Assembly (NCBI GenBank): GCA_020912385.1
Contig: CP087223.1
Location: 558,001-622,000, forward strand
Source of the DNA: Neofusicoccum parvum
Taxonomy: Eukaryota > Ascomycota > Dothideomycetes > Botryosphaeriales > Botryosphaeriaceae
Reading direction: 5' to 3'
Length of the DNA stretch: 64,000 nt
Part shown: positions 50,344-61,659 of the stretch, one piece after another
Layout: every line of letters starts with the position of its first letter
Position numbering within the stretch: the stretch's first letter is position 1
Notes under the pieces: generated by a model
What the model was told of the DNA's origin: nothing
Seen by the model: the letters and a program-made list of their open reading frames with translations, nothing else
The model's database searches: none
Translations under genes and position numbers: made by a program

Positions 50344-52607
50344 GTTGAGTTGAGTTGAGTTGAATTCATTTACCCTGACCCGTCGCCCTAAGCGATATGC
50401 AGGCTACAGACTATTCAAAGTGTTTCTCTAGTAATACATTGGTGTGTGACAAATTGGGAGGATGGAAGGATGGATAGGGAGGGCGGATAGTAGGTAGAAG
50501 GGATTATTTGTAGGGAGTTCTCTACTCCATGGTTTCGTCTCTATTTATGAACCGGTGTGTTTCTTTTGCAAAGCTTAGCACGGCCTGTAGCTGTTTACCA
50601 GATATCTTCCACTTCTTTTCTTTTCCTTGTCTGGGATCAGTCTTGTTTGGAGGTTTCCCACCCAGCAAGGCTGATAAGCTGTTCTTCTCAAGTCTACTAT
50701 CTTCGTACATCTTTTGTCGGCCTTGTTGTAGCAACGGGCATTCGAGTAGGACGTGAGAGACTGATTCGACTTCTCCACATTCGCACTTATCGTTGTCTAT
50801 CCGGCCCATCCGCCTACGGTGTTGGTTGAGCCAGCAGTGGCCGGTGCGTAGTTGGGCGAGAAGGCCGGCTTGGTTCCGTGGGAGCTTGTCATAGAGATGA
50901 CGGACGTGTGGTCCTGGCTGTGCTGTGTCGATGTTGCGGAGGTGTTGGCCTTTCTCTAAGTTCTCCCACTGTGTTGCCCATTGTCTGTGTGCCCTTTCCT
51001 TGGCCGCCTGGACTTGGAGATGTGCTAGCGGTTGGTGGTCGTGTTCCCTGAGGCGTGTGGTTGCAGCTTTAGCTAGCTTGTCTGCTTCTTCGTTTCCTCG
51101 AAGTCCGGTGTGGCTAGGTATCCATTGGAGGGAGAAGGTGATTTGAAGGCTCTCTTTTAGAGACTGAGCTGTTATTAGGATAGACCTGATTAGGCTTTGT
51201 CCTGTCTTTCGCTTGTAGGGGCTGGCCAACGCTTGGAGCGCTGCTCTGGAGTCACTGTAGATTATATAGGCGCTCGGTCCTTGGCTGTTCTTCTCAAGTT
51301 GTTGTTCGGCTGCCAGTTCCATGCCGGTGTTAATAGCAATAAGTTCTGCAGCTGTGACGCTGTAAAACCTGCTAGAGCCTACTCCTTTCTGAGTCTTCCT
51401 ATGGACTCTCTGGACCTGATTGAGGATTACTGCTGCTGCTCCTAGTTGACCCTTTACCTTTGACGCGTCCGTGAATACTTTTGTAGTAGGGTCCTCCTGT
51501 AGCTCTTGATTGAGAGCTGCTGTGTCGTTCGTACAGGGAGGCTCTAGTTGAATACTTTCCAGCGCGAGCGGTAACCATGGTGGTAGCGGGCAGGTGTCGA
51601 TTGTCTCTACCTCCTCAGGTTGATTTAAGTCTTGCTTGAGAGTTGCGTTTAGAGGGCTCAGGGAGCTTGCTGCCGGACTGAGTGTTGTAGCTGTCTTATT
51701 AACTAGCTTCCTGCACGGATGTGAGGCTGGAAGTGTTCGAAGATTTATTACCACTCTTGCTGCTCTAGTCTGGAGACGTAGCTGTGTCGGAAGGAGGAAG
51801 TTCTCGTAGTCTAGCGTTTCTGTTGCTACTGTTCGGAATGCTGAAATAGCCTTGGTTGTTGCAATTCTTTGGATCCTTGAGAGCACTGCTACTTGCCATT
51901 TACACCTCTTGGGAGAGTGCCAGACCAACGAGGCATAGTCCATCTGGGGGATAACACAGGCTTGGTAGAGTTGGCGTATCTGTTTTGGTCTGAGGTGTTT
52001 CAGCCTGCCTATAGCCAGGCAGGTCTTTGTAGCTCGCTTAACTGCTCTCTGGACATGAGCTCTCCACCGAAGCTGTTGATCAAAGATAACTCCTAAGAGC
52101 TTTACTTCAGTCTTCGGCTTCACTTCGTGTTTGCCCATTGTCACCGTTGCTGGGCACATCTGGTCTGGGATTCTTGTAAAGTGGATGAGTTCTGTTTTGT
52201 CGGCCTCAAAGCATGATCCAGTTTGCTTTGCCCATCTTTGCATCCGTGGGATATCTTCTTGTTGGAGGGCTTTCAGGTTCTTCTGGACCGATAGGCTTGT
52301 CCTCCATCTGAAATAGTCGTCGATGTAGGCAGATGCCCCTCCAGTAAAATTGACTGGCTGGTCTATAAGATCGGCGTTGTAGAAAGCGAATAAGATAGGG
52401 GAGAGAGGTGAGCCTTGCGGGAGTCCTGGGTGCTCTAGAATCGTGGCTGGTTTGGTATAGCCGTCGAAAGACACCGAAGCAGTCCTATTATCCATAAAGC
52501 TCCGGACCCATCTTCTTATCTCGGCTGGGATTCTCCGTTCTCCTAGGACATGGTCTAAAACATTCTTGTTGACTGCGTTGAAAGCGCCCTTCAGATCAAA
52601 AGCCATT
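50344..52607 (-). mobile_element. LINE E, 5'-truncated non-LTR element
   Basis: 2264 bp, minus strand, flanked by a perfect 14-bp target duplication gataacggaggtga (50330-50343 and 52608-52621). On the plus strand the left end is a run of gttga, i.e. a CAACT-repeat 3' tail. It is of a different family from LINEs A-D because ORF2 carries RNase H. It is not RIPped. It lies about 100 bp past the NLR stop codon. Confidence 0.9.
50522..52606 (-). pseudogene. LINE E ORF2, RT (partial) and RNase H
   Basis: A 694-codon open frame that begins at RT motif A (FDLKGAFNAV), so the endonuclease and RT fingers are lost by 5' truncation. The ATG at 52606 is simply an internal Met. Motif B is GLPQGSPLSPILF and motif C is YIDDYF. 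The RNase H domain (about residues 370-500) shows FTDASK, YSDSRAAL and WIPSHTGLRGNEEAD. A C-terminal CxC/H/C cluster follows (CECGEVESVSHVLLEC). There are no nonsense codons. Confidence 0.87.
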
Positions 52608-52723
52608 GATAACGGAGGTGATTGAGCTCATTTTCCATCAAAAAGCAATACGAACAGTTCGGACTTTGCTGCCTCACATCCTACAAGAGATAATAGGCGT
52701 ACTAGTTGATAGATAATAATGAG

Positions 52724-55700
52724 CTAATGTTTTATAACTTTCGTTTGCCACCGATCTAACGCTGAGAAAGAGGAAATAGTATACGGATGGTTAGATCCTA
52801 AGGCTAATTCCCGTAAATGGCTACACTGTTGCATCAATTCTATTGCTTCAGTATCCCGTTCTTGAGATTTGAGTGTCCATGCAAGGTTGGCCATGCTGTT
52901 TAGCGTGTCTGGATGCTCCTCTCCAAGCACCCTCTTCGTCGTCTCCATCACTTGCACCTCTAGCTCCTCGGCCTCCTTCCACCGTCCCTGACTCCAGTAC
53001 GTCGACGCGAGGCTGGCCATGCTGTTCAGCGTGTCTGGATGCTCCTCTCCAAGCACCCTATTCCTCATCTCCATTACTTGCACCTCTAGCTCCTCGGCCT
53101 CCTTCCACCGTCCCTGACTCCGGTACGTCGACGCGAGGTTGGCCATGCTGTTTAGCGTGTCTGGATGCTCCTCTCCAAGCACCCTCTTCGTCGTCTCCAT
53201 CACTTGCACCTCTAGCTCCTCGGCCTCCTTCCACCGTCCCTGACTCCGGTACGTCGACGCGAGGCTGGCCATGCTGGTTAGCGTGTTTGGATGCTCTCCA
53301 AGCACCCTCTTCGTCGTCTCCATCACTTGCACCTCTAGCTCCTCGGCCTCCTTCCACCGTCCCTGACTCCGGTACGTCGACGCGAGGTTGGCCATGCTGG
53401 TTAGCGTGTCTGGATGCTCCTCTCCAAGCACCCTATTCCTCATCTCCATTACTTGCACCTCTAGCTCCTCGGCCTCCTTCCACCGTCCCTGACTCCAGTA
53501 CGTCGACGCGAGGTTGGCCATGCTGGTTAGCGTGTCTGGATGCTCCTCTCCAAGCACCCTATTCCTCATCTCCATCACTTGCACCTCTAGCTCCTCGGCC
53601 TCCTTCCACCGTCCCTGATTCCGGTACGTCGACGCGAGGTTGGCCATGCTGTTTAGCGTGTCTGGATGCTCCTCTCCAAGCACCCTCTTCGTCGTCTCCA
53701 TCACTTGCACCTCTAGCTCCTCGGCCTCCTTCCACCGTCCCTGACTCCGGTACGTCGACGCGAGGCTGGCCATGCTGGTTAGCGTGTTTGGATGCTCTCC
53801 AAGCACCCTCTTCGTCGTCTCCATCACTTGCACCTCTAGCTCCTCAGCCTCCTTCCACCGTCCCTGACTCCGGTACGTCGACGCGAGGTTGGCCATGCTG
53901 GTTAACGTGTCTGGATGCTCCTCTCCAAGCACCCTATTCCTCATCTCCATTACTTGCACCTCTAGCTCCTCGGCCTCCTTCCACCGTCCCTGACTCCAGT
54001 ACGTCGACGCGAGGCTGGCCATGCTGGTTAGCGTGTTTGGATGCTCTCCAAGCACCCTCTTCGTCGTCTCCATCACTTGCACCTCTAGCTCCTCAGCCTC
54101 CTTCCACCGTCCCTGACTCCAGTACGTCCACGCGAGGTTGGCCATGCTGTTTAGCGTGTCTGGATGCTCCTCTCCAAGCACCCTCTTCGTCGTCTCCATC
54201 ACTTGCACCTCTAGCTCCTCAGCCTCCTTCCACCGTCCCTGACTCCGGTACGTCGACGCGAGGCTGGCCATGCTGGTTAGCGTGTTTGGATGCTCTCCAA
54301 GCACCCTCTTCGTCGTCTCCATCACTTGCACCTCTAGCTCCTCAGCCTCCTTCCACCGTCCCTGACTCCGGTACGTCGACGCGAGGTTGGCCATGCTGGT
54401 TAGCGTGTCTGGATGCTCTTCTCCAAGCATCCTATTCCTCATCTCCATCACTTGCACCTCTAGCTCCTCGGCCTCCTTCCACCGTCCCTGACTCCAGTAC
54501 GTCCACGCGAGGTTGGCCATGCTGGTTAGCGTGTCTGGATGCTCCTCTCCAAGCTCTACCCTTCTTGTCTCCCATACTTGTTCCAACCAAATCTCTGCCT
54601 CAGAGTATCTTCCATCCTCAAGAAGACATAGCCCAATCTTATTTCTCAAAACTTCCATATTGCTGCACCTACTCACAGGCTCATCCGTTTCAATCACATA
54701 TAGACCGTGTGGCAAATAAGCCCTCCATAGAGGTCGATTACGATGGTGGCGTTGAGGAAAGATGTCTGCCATTCTTTGAAGCACAGCTTCCTTCTGTTGC
54801 TTGAATTGCGCGTTTTCTTTCAACCAATTGCGTGTCGCAAGATGAACCAAACGGTGCATATCGAAATACTCGTCGCCTTGCTGCTCTCTAAGGGGTAGCT
54901 TTGTGATGAAAGAATAGGCGGTCAACGTCCCAAAGGCTTTCTTGGTCTTGAAGTCTGGCTCTTCGCTCGGTAGTACTGATTTTGGAATCTTCTTCGGATT
55001 GAGACATGACATGAACCGGAGGTACTCTATTGCCAGCAGGTCTTGACGTTGAATCTGCTCAAAAGATATCAACCAAGTCCTCGCAACAGCGTTCGTTGAA
55101 TGCGAATATCTTCCTTCTGATTCGAAGTGCTCGCTTAAAGCTAGCACTACTTCTTGCTCTGACTTAGTCTTCAAATCCAACAGGGAAAGGTATTCCGACA
55201 AGGTCGTGTCGTTGCAGTTGATGTATGAAGCTGCCTGTTTGATAGCAAGCGGCAAGAAGTCTAGCTGGGTAAGGAGTTCTGTTGCGGTATTCTGGTCTTC
55301 TAGCAACTCCGTTGCTACTAGAGACTTGCGCAAGAGCTCTTTTGCAGTGTCATGGTCCATAAGCCCGACTTCGATGATGCTACTTCCGGTCATAGCAACA
55401 GCAAGTTTACGGTCTCGGGTTGTGATGAAGATAGATCCTTGACTGCTGTTCGGCAGGTACTCGGCAAGGCGAGCTGAGTTGACGCTGGCCTTAGACTCGG
55501 GAAACCACATGTCCGAGTCATCGGCGTTATCAATGATCAGCAGCCATCTGCCAGCACGCTTGCTGCTAAGATGCTGCCGCACAATGCCGAAAACATCTTC
55601 GTTAGAACCGTCCAGTCCCGGGATCTCCAGCTGCTGGGAGATTTCGAGATATCCTTGTCGGACCGCCTCATGGTTGGTTGCTTGTATCCAGAAAACAGAG

Positions 55701-55995
55701 CAATCGGAATCGTTCGCCTTAGCTCGATATGCGTACTCGAGGGCGACTTGAGTTTTTCCAACTCCTCCCAGCCCAAATAGCGCGACCTGTGCACACGAAC
55801 CCGTGGGTGCAAGCGCTTTCTCGACTTGCTGGAGCTCGGTATCACGGCCTACAAAGTCTTTGTTCTTTCCCCAAGGGACTGTCCAGCGGGCTGTTCCGAT
55901 GAAGACTACGTGATTTCTTAGCTCGAATATATTGTACAATTTCTGGGAACCATACTTTTCTCGTATTTCCTGAAGACCTGTCTTTCGCCAAAAGC
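52724..55995 (-). CDS. NB-ARC-TPR part of an NLR (3' exon)
   Basis: A STAND-type signalling ATPase. NB-ARC: P-loop GLGGVGKT (codons about 56-63 counted from 55939), Walker B WLLIIDNADD, and LPLAIKQAASYI as the GLPL-like motif. A winged-helix region follows, then a TPR array of 42-aa units ending at 52724. The open frame has no ATG before the P-loop, so it must be spliced to an upstream exon. An acceptor at 55996 (branch-like CTAAC, then GCTAG) gives phase 1 and fits a GTGTGT donor at 56264 inside the patatin gene, making a patatin-NB-ARC-TPR protein of 1441 aa, a known fungal NLR architecture. The donor is weak, so the join needs RNA evidence. Confidence 0.85.
52866..54500 (-). repeat. Thirteen near-identical TPR-coding repeats
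   Basis: 126-bp units (123 bp where one Glu codon is lost) coding GRWKEAEELEVQVME plus variable positions (MRNR or TTKR; GEEHPD or GEHPN; T/N; N/S; S/W; R/W). One diverged unit flanks each side. A triplet order MRNR, TTKR-41, TTKR-42 recurs three times, showing block duplication. Confidence 0.9.
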
Positions 55996-56238
55996 CTAGC
56001 GTAAGTCAAGCGGTTAGTTTTCTTTAATTCTCAAGTCAAGATATACGACGTCATGTGTACGAGTATACAGGATAGAGCTTGAACAGGAGTATTCGTGGTC
56101 TCGAATATGACTGCTTGCAGCTACGCACGAGCTTGTCCCGCTGAGATTTCATATAGAGGGGAAACACTTACTTCAAATTCATATTGAAGACTAGTCGATG
56201 CCTTGCCTAACAATAATCAGTATACTCTAGTTTACAGC

Positions 56239-57508
56239 CTAAGCAAAGTCCTCCATGTACACACTTTGCTTCTGTTTGAGGTTTGAAACACAGTCTCGGA
56301 GACGGAACTTCTGCCCCTGCTCTTCGAGATACTCTTCAGTGCTCGCCTGAATAGTACCTTCTTTCTTGTACTCTTCGAGACTAACTCCTTGGAGTCCCTG
56401 TTCGACGTTGAAGCGGAAGTAGCGTTTTTCGTCATAGTGTTGGCGCCAGCGCTGCGCGAACCTCTCCGCCGTAGCCTCTGTCTCCGTTGCGATAGCCACC
56501 AATGTCTCAGCCAAAAATTTGGACACGCTCTTCTCGATCGCTTTCTTCCCAGGATTGCCAGTCCCAATTGAGATAAAACATTTAACGAGGGGCTTCAGGT
56601 CGCCTTTCTCGGGAGACCAGATATTCGACGCTTCGTTCTCTACCTCGTCGACCGGATTATTTGCCCCCAGGCCACCATCGACGAACTTGCGTGAGCCTAT
56701 GGTTACGGGCTCAAAGAAGGAGGTCGCTGCTGATGTCGCAAGGGCAGCCTCGCAGATCGACGCTAGGGTATTCGCGTCGCCGTCTACAGCATAGCTTCGA
56801 AGACGCGTGGTTCTCTTGGTTTCGTTGGCGGTTGCGCAGGCGAATCTAAGTGACTATCAGCTTATTCCTTGGCTGAATAATGGGAAGATGGTAGCTGCGT
56901 ACATCCTACATCCGCGTTCCTTCCCATCATCGAGACGGTCCGTTTCCGAATGTTCACCCTTTCCAACCACGTCTTTGATTGCGTCTGCAAGCTTTCGAGA
57001 GTCGAACCGAGCTTCCACTTTGCCTCTTAAGCCGAATGGTAGTTTTCTCGATTTTTTAGCAAAGATCTGCTTGTTGAGTTCGCGATAGGCAGAGATGCAT
57101 TCATCGACGTCCATCTCAAGCCGGCCGAGCATGATGGCGATGAGCCTGATCAGATTAGAGAAAGATAGGATCGATGACAGATTCGACCTACCCGCCGGTG
57201 CTTGTTCCGCCAATAAGATCAAAGATCTCGCACGGCTTAACGGGACCCAAGGCTTCTTGTTTGCGTGCATGATTGAGCCTCATCATGATGCCTTTCAAGA
57301 TGTAGAGTGTCGACAAGCCGCGAACGCCACCGCCATCTGATTCTCAGTCAACATGGGCAGAAATGAAGAATAGTATCCTACGGGGACGGATATGCCTGTA
57401 GTTATTTATCCTGAAAGACATACCAAGAGAGAGAAGACAGAGACCTGTTAAATCGAGAGGGTCTGGCTCTGCCCCTGTCCGTTCCACTGAGTCCTGCTGT
57501 TGTTCCAT
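56239..57508 (-). CDS. Patatin-like phospholipase (5' exons of the NLR, or separate gene)
   Basis: Exons 57508-57424, 57336-57192, 57145-56903 and 56845-56239, with introns of 87, 46 and 57 nt. Translation gives 359 aa ending in TAG at 56241-56239. The first intron interrupts the oxyanion loop code DGGGVRG. The second falls within the nucleophile motif GTSTGG (catalytic Ser). The catalytic Asp is in VDGGLGANNP. All active-site elements are present, so it is probably a working acyl hydrolase. It may end here as a free enzyme or splice at 56264 into the NB-ARC exon. An in-frame upstream ATG at 57595 is an alternative start. Confidence 0.83.
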
Positions 57509-60284
57509 TACTTCTGAGATCACGGTGTAGACTGCTGTTCTCCGCGCGAGGCTCCAAATTCTAGGACAGGTGTGCGCGGTTAGAGCTGATAACACTCTTA
57601 ACCACGCGCGGCTGATTGTGCGGGGCTGGTAGTACCTAATAATGTCAGCTTACGTGGCAGCGGCTAATAAGTCGGGCTGCATCTCAGCTCATGCAATGTA
57701 CTATTTTCGAATAATTGGTGTAACCATCGATAAGACGCTTAACTGCTCAGAGAACTTTTAGCCGAGAGGATCGTTTCAGAAACGGAGAATGCATCGATTT
57801 CACCTCTAAATCTGTATTATTCAGAGCCTTGCAAAAACATAGAGCAATACAATAAGTTCTAGTGCTGGCTCGGAAACAACTTCCAATAATCAAAGGATAT
57901 TAAGCATGACGGAATTGGTTGAGAAAAATGCGGACGTGGAGCGGGCAAATGAAAACAAGGCTCGCTCCCAGACTTATTCCTGTATTGCTTGATCCTTAAG
58001 TAGATCCGAGCTTAGTTACGGTGTTGCGCTTAGCTACTATAGAGCGCTTGGATTTGATAGTAATTAGCTGGAATTCGTGGCCGCGTTAGCGTGTCTACCT
58101 CTTACGGCTGAGCGCCCGTTGGCGAAGAGTGCACGACTCGGGTTACCTCTGAACGGCTACGTTTTCCCGTCTATACAAGAGTTCGAAAGATGTTTCTAAA
58201 GCAAAAGTCGAGCAAAGTTCTATTTACACATGTTTAGCAGGTTCGACAAAAATAGAGCGATGTAAAGTGATATTAGCATCAGTGGGTTGTCTATGACAGT
58301 TATTCTTTGGGTGTCGGTGGTACGGGTAGTGTGGGTGGCGCAAGCAGAGGACATGCCCGACCGCCCAGGCGGCCGCTGCCGCCCGCAACGGATTATCCGT
58401 CTGCCGGCGCGACGTGGCTCAGGGAGCCACAATCCAGGGCGGTCGAGACGCCGACGCATCAGTGCCCTGCGGTGGCTGTCGGGCAAGGCGCGCGGTCAGA
58501 AGCGCGAAACGAGAGTAGTTGTTAGAGAAGGCCAGGAGTAGCTGACGTCACTTGGTCGTGCCGAAATACCTGCCTAGGGTCGGTTAGATCCTTATCCAGC
58601 TAATTTCGAGTCGGACATGGGCCGCGCGCATCCGCAAATCTTAAAACTTATTGTTGGAAATCACGTGTACGTTAGTTGCTAGATTAGGTATAGTACCGTG
58701 TTTGAGGATAAGTCGGGCACCTCTCCTGCCCCCCCTCACACGGCATGCCAAGAATCGTACTACATTCTGCACCGCGCCAATTTTCAACACTTATTGTCGA
58801 AGTTCGGGTGGACCTCTTGGTCCGTTTATGATGAGGTCGGAAGGAAGAGTCGAATTTCTACCTATGTGTTTCCGCCTGTCCCTTAGAGAGAGGCTTGCTT
58901 AAATACAAAAAGGAAAGTTTACGAACAGGTGATGCTATGTCATATAGTTAAGGTCGATAACATCGTGTTGCCTACGCTCACTGTTTACCAGTTCATCCCG
59001 TTCTCTCCGTGCTCTATACTCTTCCATATATGTTTCTGTCGAACGGTGCGAGAAAGAAGACGCCGCTTCTCTTGTAAATTAAGGCTATCTAAGCTAACTA
59101 TACTATGCGTCAGTATGGCCACCTACCCGCTGGACGTAGCCCCCCGGATTTAGCCATTTCACTCGAAGGTAATTCTCGGTAACTGTTAAATATTTGCATG
59201 GACGGCTAAATGAGTTAATTCTTAGCTAGTGGAGATGGGGGTGGAGAAGGCGCTGGCTCAGATTTGCCGCCCGTAAAGTTTACCACACGTGATACCAACG
59301 TGACGCCTGCTCCAGGTCGGTCTACTTCTCGCATTCGCGACGATGCAAGGCGCACCTTATCGGTAGGTAATACTTCTACTTTTGTGCTTCAACATCACTC
59401 TAGGGAAAGTTCGCGAATTGGCTGCGTACACGAAGAAGCATGCAGTCATTTCCAAAAGGGGGCTTATGAGATCATGCTATGACGTGTTCTACTAGCATAC
59501 ATCATCTTGAGCCGAAGCTATTATAGCGAGATGGAGTATTTTATCTCAAGCCGTACGCAGTGCAACAATTATTCTTCTAGAGGAATAAACTTCAACTTCT
59601 TACAATTTATCGTTCTTACCCCACCGTCAATTCGATAAAGTGAATAACGCATCCCTCTACCCCGCCTGGATTACTTTTCCGCACACGCCTGCCAGCCAAA
59701 TCAGTCGCATCACGAGAGATCAATAAACCAAGGAAAACGCACGTGAGTTACTCTCACGTTTAAAATGATAGATCCTTACTTTCCAGTCTTTCCAATCCTA
59801 TAATGTGTGTTCGAGAAGTCCACACAAATGTCTATACCTGCGGGCACACCAAAACGACATATAAGATGTTGCCATGCGGATCACCTTGCACTGAAATTCC
59901 AGATCGCCATATGGGATCAACAAGGAAGCGAGTGCCGTGCGATGCGTGCCTAGCGTAGGGTTTGTAGAATCCTTGCTCTGTGTGTGAGTGAGAGAGAGAG
60001 TTGGTTCAATATGCTGAATAGGTCTTCTTCTACAGGAGTGTAGCTTGAGCTATCACATCAGAGAACTTATTCGTAACTTTGCACCCATCCTAGGTGGTTA
60101 GAAATTGATACGCATTTCTGAGTATTTCATGTTTAGAGTTCTAAAGCCGTGTGAGGGCTTGCACCCGGTGTACTCGCGGAAATGCATTGGCATACTTCTA
60201 CAAGAAGACTAAGCTAAGGAGAAAAAGAAAGAAAGGTTATGAGGAGCGAAAGGTCGTTAATAAATACCCGTTGCTACGCATAGA
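57509..60284. other. Long intergenic region, nothing recognised
   Basis: No transposon, conserved domain or convincing splice structure found. A GC-rich arginine-coding patch at about 58340-58520 has open frames on both strands with no recognisable product. A short GA run lies near 59990. Confidence 0.45.
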
Positions 60285-61178
60285 TCAACCGTTGCGAGGA
60301 GCAACCGCTTCGCTTTCTTCTCGCATGCGCTTCGCCGCAGGATCATCCAAGGCACTTAACGGGTTTAAGCCGTCACAAGCCATCCCCGTCCTATGCCAGT
60401 GTGTACCAAGGTCGTAGACGATATCAGCGGCGCTATTATATTGTTGCTTCCAGCATTGTTGAATTATTGATCCCCAAGCAATGGCAGTTGTGTCCGGAAA
60501 TTCACCCATGCTATAGCGGTTTGTCACCTCAGATTCCTCAAGCTGAGCAAACGGCTCGGCACCAATCATGATTGTGTACATGAGAGTTCCAAGGGCGAAT
60601 ATATCTGTAATCTCGTTTGGCGCACAGGCCGCCTCTCGTGGGAGGAAGTAACGAGGACTTTCCATAGCGTACCCATCAAGATTTCCGAACACACCTTGAA
60701 AATCGGAGAGGAGGACATCGAGTTCGGCATCTAGAAGAAGGTTGTTCGGGTGAAGGTCGCAATGGATAACTCCTCTAGAATGAATAAAATCTAGGGCCTC
60801 TGCAGTTTGTAGGCACCATTTCGTTCGAGTTCGACTAGACGGTCCAGGCCGCTTGCTGAGATGATCTGCGACACTTCCCTGACGGGCGTATCCCAAATTG
60901 AGTCCATAATCCGTGATACCAAGGCATGGAACTATCCTCTTGTGATCCCCTAGGGCATCATAAATTGCCTTCTCAATGGTGAGGATCTCCATGCCCTCAC
61001 CCTTTACTAGAGGATATTTTAGGACAGTCCCGTCTTCCAGCAATCCCACTACACATGAGTTGCCCCCGCCGATACGTCTGACCACCCCAGGAGGCGTGTA
61101 GTCCCGAATATATCGAAAAAGGTGCCCGGGGTTCTTGGAATCTTCTGTCCATGTGCAGTCCGTTTCGACGGAGGGCAT
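60285..61178 (-). CDS. Compact protein kinase-like gene
   Basis: 297 aa, single exon, essentially just a kinase fold. Gly-rich loop GGGNSCVVG, Lys in LKYP, catalytic loop IHCDLHPNNLLLD (HCD instead of HRD), metal-binding DFQG instead of DFG, and the Asp of DIFALGTLMYT. The DFQ variant is common in a fungal family of small kinase-like proteins, some of which sit near NLR genes; activity cannot be judged. The short basic C terminus has no added domain. It shares a 481-bp upstream region with the divergent FunK1 gene. Confidence 0.8.
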   Translation of the reverse strand: MPSVETDCTWTEDSKNPGHLFRYIRDYTPPGVVRRIGGGNSCVVGLLEDGTVLKYPLVKGEGMEILTIEKAIYDALGDHKRIVPCLGITDYGLNLGYARQGSVADHLSKRPGPSSRTRTKWCLQTAEALDFIHSRGVIHCDLHPNNLLLDAELDVLLSDFQGVFGNLDGYAMESPRYFLPREAACAPNEITDIFALGTLMYTIMIGAEPFAQLEESEVTNRYSMGEFPDTTAIAWGSIIQQCWKQQYNSAADIVYDLGTHWHRTGMACDGLNPLSALDDPAAKRMREESEAVAPRNG

Positions 61179-61659
61179 CGTGGAGATTGACTAGACTGTG
61201 GATGTCCGCAATGCCACAAAGCGAAAGCGTTTGTTGTTATGAGAGGCGTAGAGCGCGTCGTGCAATCGATGGTGCGTTCGTTCGTGGTACGTTGATCCGG
61301 CGTAACGGAGAGCGGGCTCTGATTTTAGACGGTGTTGTTTGCTGGAATCTGAAAGACATCGTTACCCCGCGTTTTTGTGCCGTCTATAAGCAGTTTAGCT
61401 TATCTCTAGACTGACCACGTGCTAGTAGACCGGCTTTTTACCGATCCGACCTAGTGTGGTAGGGAGCGCTAAGCTTGTTTAGCACTAAGCCGAGCGATTC
61501 TAAGGTGCAACGCGTCGACGCGTCCTCCTTTCCCTTCCTAATGGTGTACTCCCCAGGGCTCGCAACACTCCTCTCGCCTAACGGCCCCGTCCACCCATCT
61601 CAAAACCTCTTTGACTCCGTCAAGTACCCCGTATCGTCGAGCAGCTGAGGTCCGCCGCC
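61179..61659. promoter_or_regulatory. Shared divergent promoter region
   Basis: 481 bp between the two kinase start codons, transcribed outward in both directions. It contains cgcgtcgacgcg (about 61510), a perfect 12-bp palindrome. No TATA box was identified with confidence. Confidence 0.4.

Noticed and set aside
52866..54500. CRISPR-like regular repeat array
   Set aside because: Units are 126 bp, contiguous without spacers, and code TPRs; the genome is fungal.
52873..54804. 643-codon plus-strand frame of proline/serine-rich repeats
   Set aside because: It is the exact antisense of the TPR repeat array; a 126-bp unit without stops repeats any open shadow frame. No domain and no start context.
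55940..56240. Donor GTAAGT after ATGAATTTGAA upstream of the NB-ARC exon as an independent first exon
   Set aside because: Joined to the 55996 acceptor it gives the wrong frame and an early stop.
58220..58541. Overlapping small frames of 72-88 codons on both strands
   Set aside because: Arginine-rich translation of a GC-rich patch with no domain, start context or splice signals.
60151..60417. 88-codon plus-strand frame
   Set aside because: It overlaps the 3' end of the kinase-like gene on the other strand and has no domain.
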